Translations under genes and position numbers: made by a program
Shown here: piece after piece, positions 62,437-64,000 of the stretch
How positions within the stretch are numbered: position 1 is the first letter of the stretch
How the letters are laid out: each line of letters opens with the position of its first letter
The notes under the pieces: model-generated
Databases searched by the model: none
What the model was told of the DNA's origin: nothing
Seen by the model: the letters and a program-made list of their open reading frames with translations, nothing else
NCBI RefSeq assembly: GCF_021155775.2
Contig: NC_060234.1
Location: 40,111,026-40,175,025, forward strand
DNA from: Neodiprion pinetum
Lineage: Eukaryota > Arthropoda > Insecta > Hymenoptera > Diprionidae
Length of the DNA: 64,000 bases
Direction: 5' to 3'

Positions 62437-64000
62437 GTGAGTCAGGCGATGTGCCAGTAATCCAATAAGATATCTCCCACCGTATTTTATACCCAAGGCT
62501 ACACTCCGGTCGGTCTCCACGCCGTAAAGTGGCTTCTTTCAAGGAGGAGTTCAGGAATCTCGAACAACTCGCGGAAACAAGTTACGAGTATGGAATAAGT
62601 CTCTCATACGAGAAAGGACTCGCCGTAGCCGCGCAGGGTGCTCCTTCGCTTCGTCGTTCTCTTCGATATTTAGTACCCTCAAACCCACGGCTTTATCCGC
62701 TTAACCGTAATTAACTTAATCAAGACCAATTACCTCATGGATGCGAAATTATCTCAAAAGTCAGAATAATCGCAACGAGTTCTCGATCGGATCAGCAGTG
62801 GGTCCGACACCGTGAAGAACCATTCCGCGTGTCTCGAACTTTCAATCGATGGTCTATTCGAGCTAAAACGTGATATTCACGACCATTATAACCGCCAAGA
62901 TGATCTTTGTGAAGGGTTATTCCACCGTTGAGTTCAGGTTGAGGCCAACATTCACTGCAGCGTGTTCCCCGAGTGTCCTTATAAAGTCACAAACATCGCT
63001 GTATCAAATGGTCTTGCAGGCAATTACTCGAAGCAGTGTTGAGGCCAAAAGTAGGTAGCACGCGTGTCTGATGACGCCGGATGAGAAGAGATTCGGTGCG
63101 ATCTTCGTCTCCCGGGGAGTACACACATGCCTATCTAGGTATATTATGCTCGTAGAGTGTAGACGAAGCAGCCGGATCGAATCTGACGTTTACAAGACCC
63201 CGTTGATGCCTCGGATCGGAACCAGTGTGAGGTGAAGTCGCGTCTTTTGCAACGTATCGGCGTTCCGACTGCCGTTCGTAAATTTCCTCCCCATTTTTTC
63301 CCGATGACAATCTCACTCTCACACGCAACCGCGGCAAGGGATGCTGTAGCTCGAGATAGCCTCGCTGGAGAAAATAATTTGTCGATGTCCGCCTCGCGAT
63401 GTCTGTGGTTGAGCCCCGCGGACGAGGGAAGGCGGTGAGGAGGCCGAGGGTCCCGAGCTTGGCGCTCGACCCTGGGTTTATTAACTCCGAGTAACTCTAT
63501 CCACTCCTCACCCGGTCCTCCGGGTCCTGCAGTGCACTCTCTTTCTGCTTTCCTCTCTTTTTTTTCACAGCGTTTGCGACCTCCGCGTCCCGTGAGCTCT
63601 TCGCTTGTAAGAAGTCTTAGAGTTCCAGATATGCAATTATTTAATGTTCTAATAGTATTGCAAGAGATGAATACCCGGGGAGAGTGTTATGTTCGTCATC
63701 GAAACGAGCTAAAAATGACGTGTGCGAAGTCTATGCTGACGTTTGAAAGAGCTGGGATCATCGATGCAGGACTGGCGAATAGTCGTAGAAACATATAAAG
63801 CGGCGTTCGAAGTAGAGGGGAAGTAATGGTGGTGGAGGTCTCCTTATACTCTGGCCGCTGACCACTGGTGGATACAAGAAACGCATTCCTTCGTAAAACA
63901 CGGTATAGGCTGCCTGATAATTATCTTTACTCGAGAGCTCTGGTCTGGCCTAGGAGAGCTCAGGCTCACTTACTCCGGCCGTACCGTGCCGGTTCAGCCG

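Larger units (their letters stand above)
54000..64000 (+). other. ds: Cadherin intron, last part in window
   Basis: No cadherin exon recognised up to the window end. Holds TCC and CT arrays (55496-55584), a CCG array (58550-58587), an A-rich run (59572-59603), TATA-like motifs (56342, 59888), and an intronic CAG|GTATAG preceded by CTTACTGAACCTTG near 60217. A strong acceptor-like TTTTTTTTCACAG at 63570 is followed by an open frame, but the translation resembles no cadherin segment. Confidence 0.5.

Noticed and set aside
63558..63600. Strong acceptor-like string near the window end
   Set aside because: The open frame after it does not resemble a cadherin repeat or any family I recognise; it may be a decoy site.
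1..64000. CRISPR arrays, operons, transposase or viral genes
   Set aside because: No regularly spaced repeats and no recognisable transposase, integrase, reverse transcriptase or viral protein were seen in any frame.

Overview
The window looks like nuclear DNA of an arthropod, most likely an insect. Split genes with GT/AG introns, animal-specific families (a Gemin8-like SMN-complex protein and a Dachsous-type giant cadherin), abundant microsatellites and very long non-coding stretches all point that way. CpG dinucleotides are frequent throughout, which fits many Hymenoptera (sawflies or parasitoid wasps), but the order is an inference. I see no bacterial, phage or CRISPR content.

Layout. (1) 1-1760: a compact two-exon gene on the + strand (606-913 and 1106-1637) encodes a 279-residue Gemin8 homologue. 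Two strong splice donors facing left at 317 and 367 suggest a second gene diverges leftward from the same promoter interval. A 94-nt foldback with paired CCAAT boxes lies at 119-212. (2) 1760-5360: AT-rich spacer containing a 25-of-27-bp miRNA-like hairpin (4714-4792) and a probable orphan terminal coding exon with its own AATAAA signal (about 5007-5350). (3) 5360-18380: AT-rich non-coding DNA with two diverged copies of one inverted-repeat element (11698-12126, and part of a copy near 6899-7007), another candidate interspersed repeat (7171-7500), and scattered microsatellites. (4) 18380-19860: a GC-rich block, probably the promoter or 5' leader of the cadherin gene, with a GTGAGT donor (18530) and a good acceptor (19860). 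(5) 20050-21753: the first coding exon of a Dachsous-like protocadherin (568 codons: signal peptide, five complete cadherin repeats and the start of a sixth), ending in phase 0 at a clear AAG|GTAAGG donor. (6) 21754-64000: no further cadherin exon is recognisable, so at least 42 kb appears to be the intron after that exon and the rest of the gene lies to the right of the window. The intron holds many simple repeats, poly-C tracts, a perfect GC-rich hairpin and a few short coding-like ORFs of uncertain reality.

The two recognised genes are functionally unrelated. Gemin8 acts in the SMN complex that assembles spliceosomal snRNPs. Dachsous is the ligand of Fat in planar cell polarity and Hippo growth control. 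No novel multi-gene system is evident. The observations most worth checking are the miRNA-like hairpin, the orphan terminal exon, the inverted-repeat element family, and a strand-biased GTGCAGG motif along the cadherin locus.
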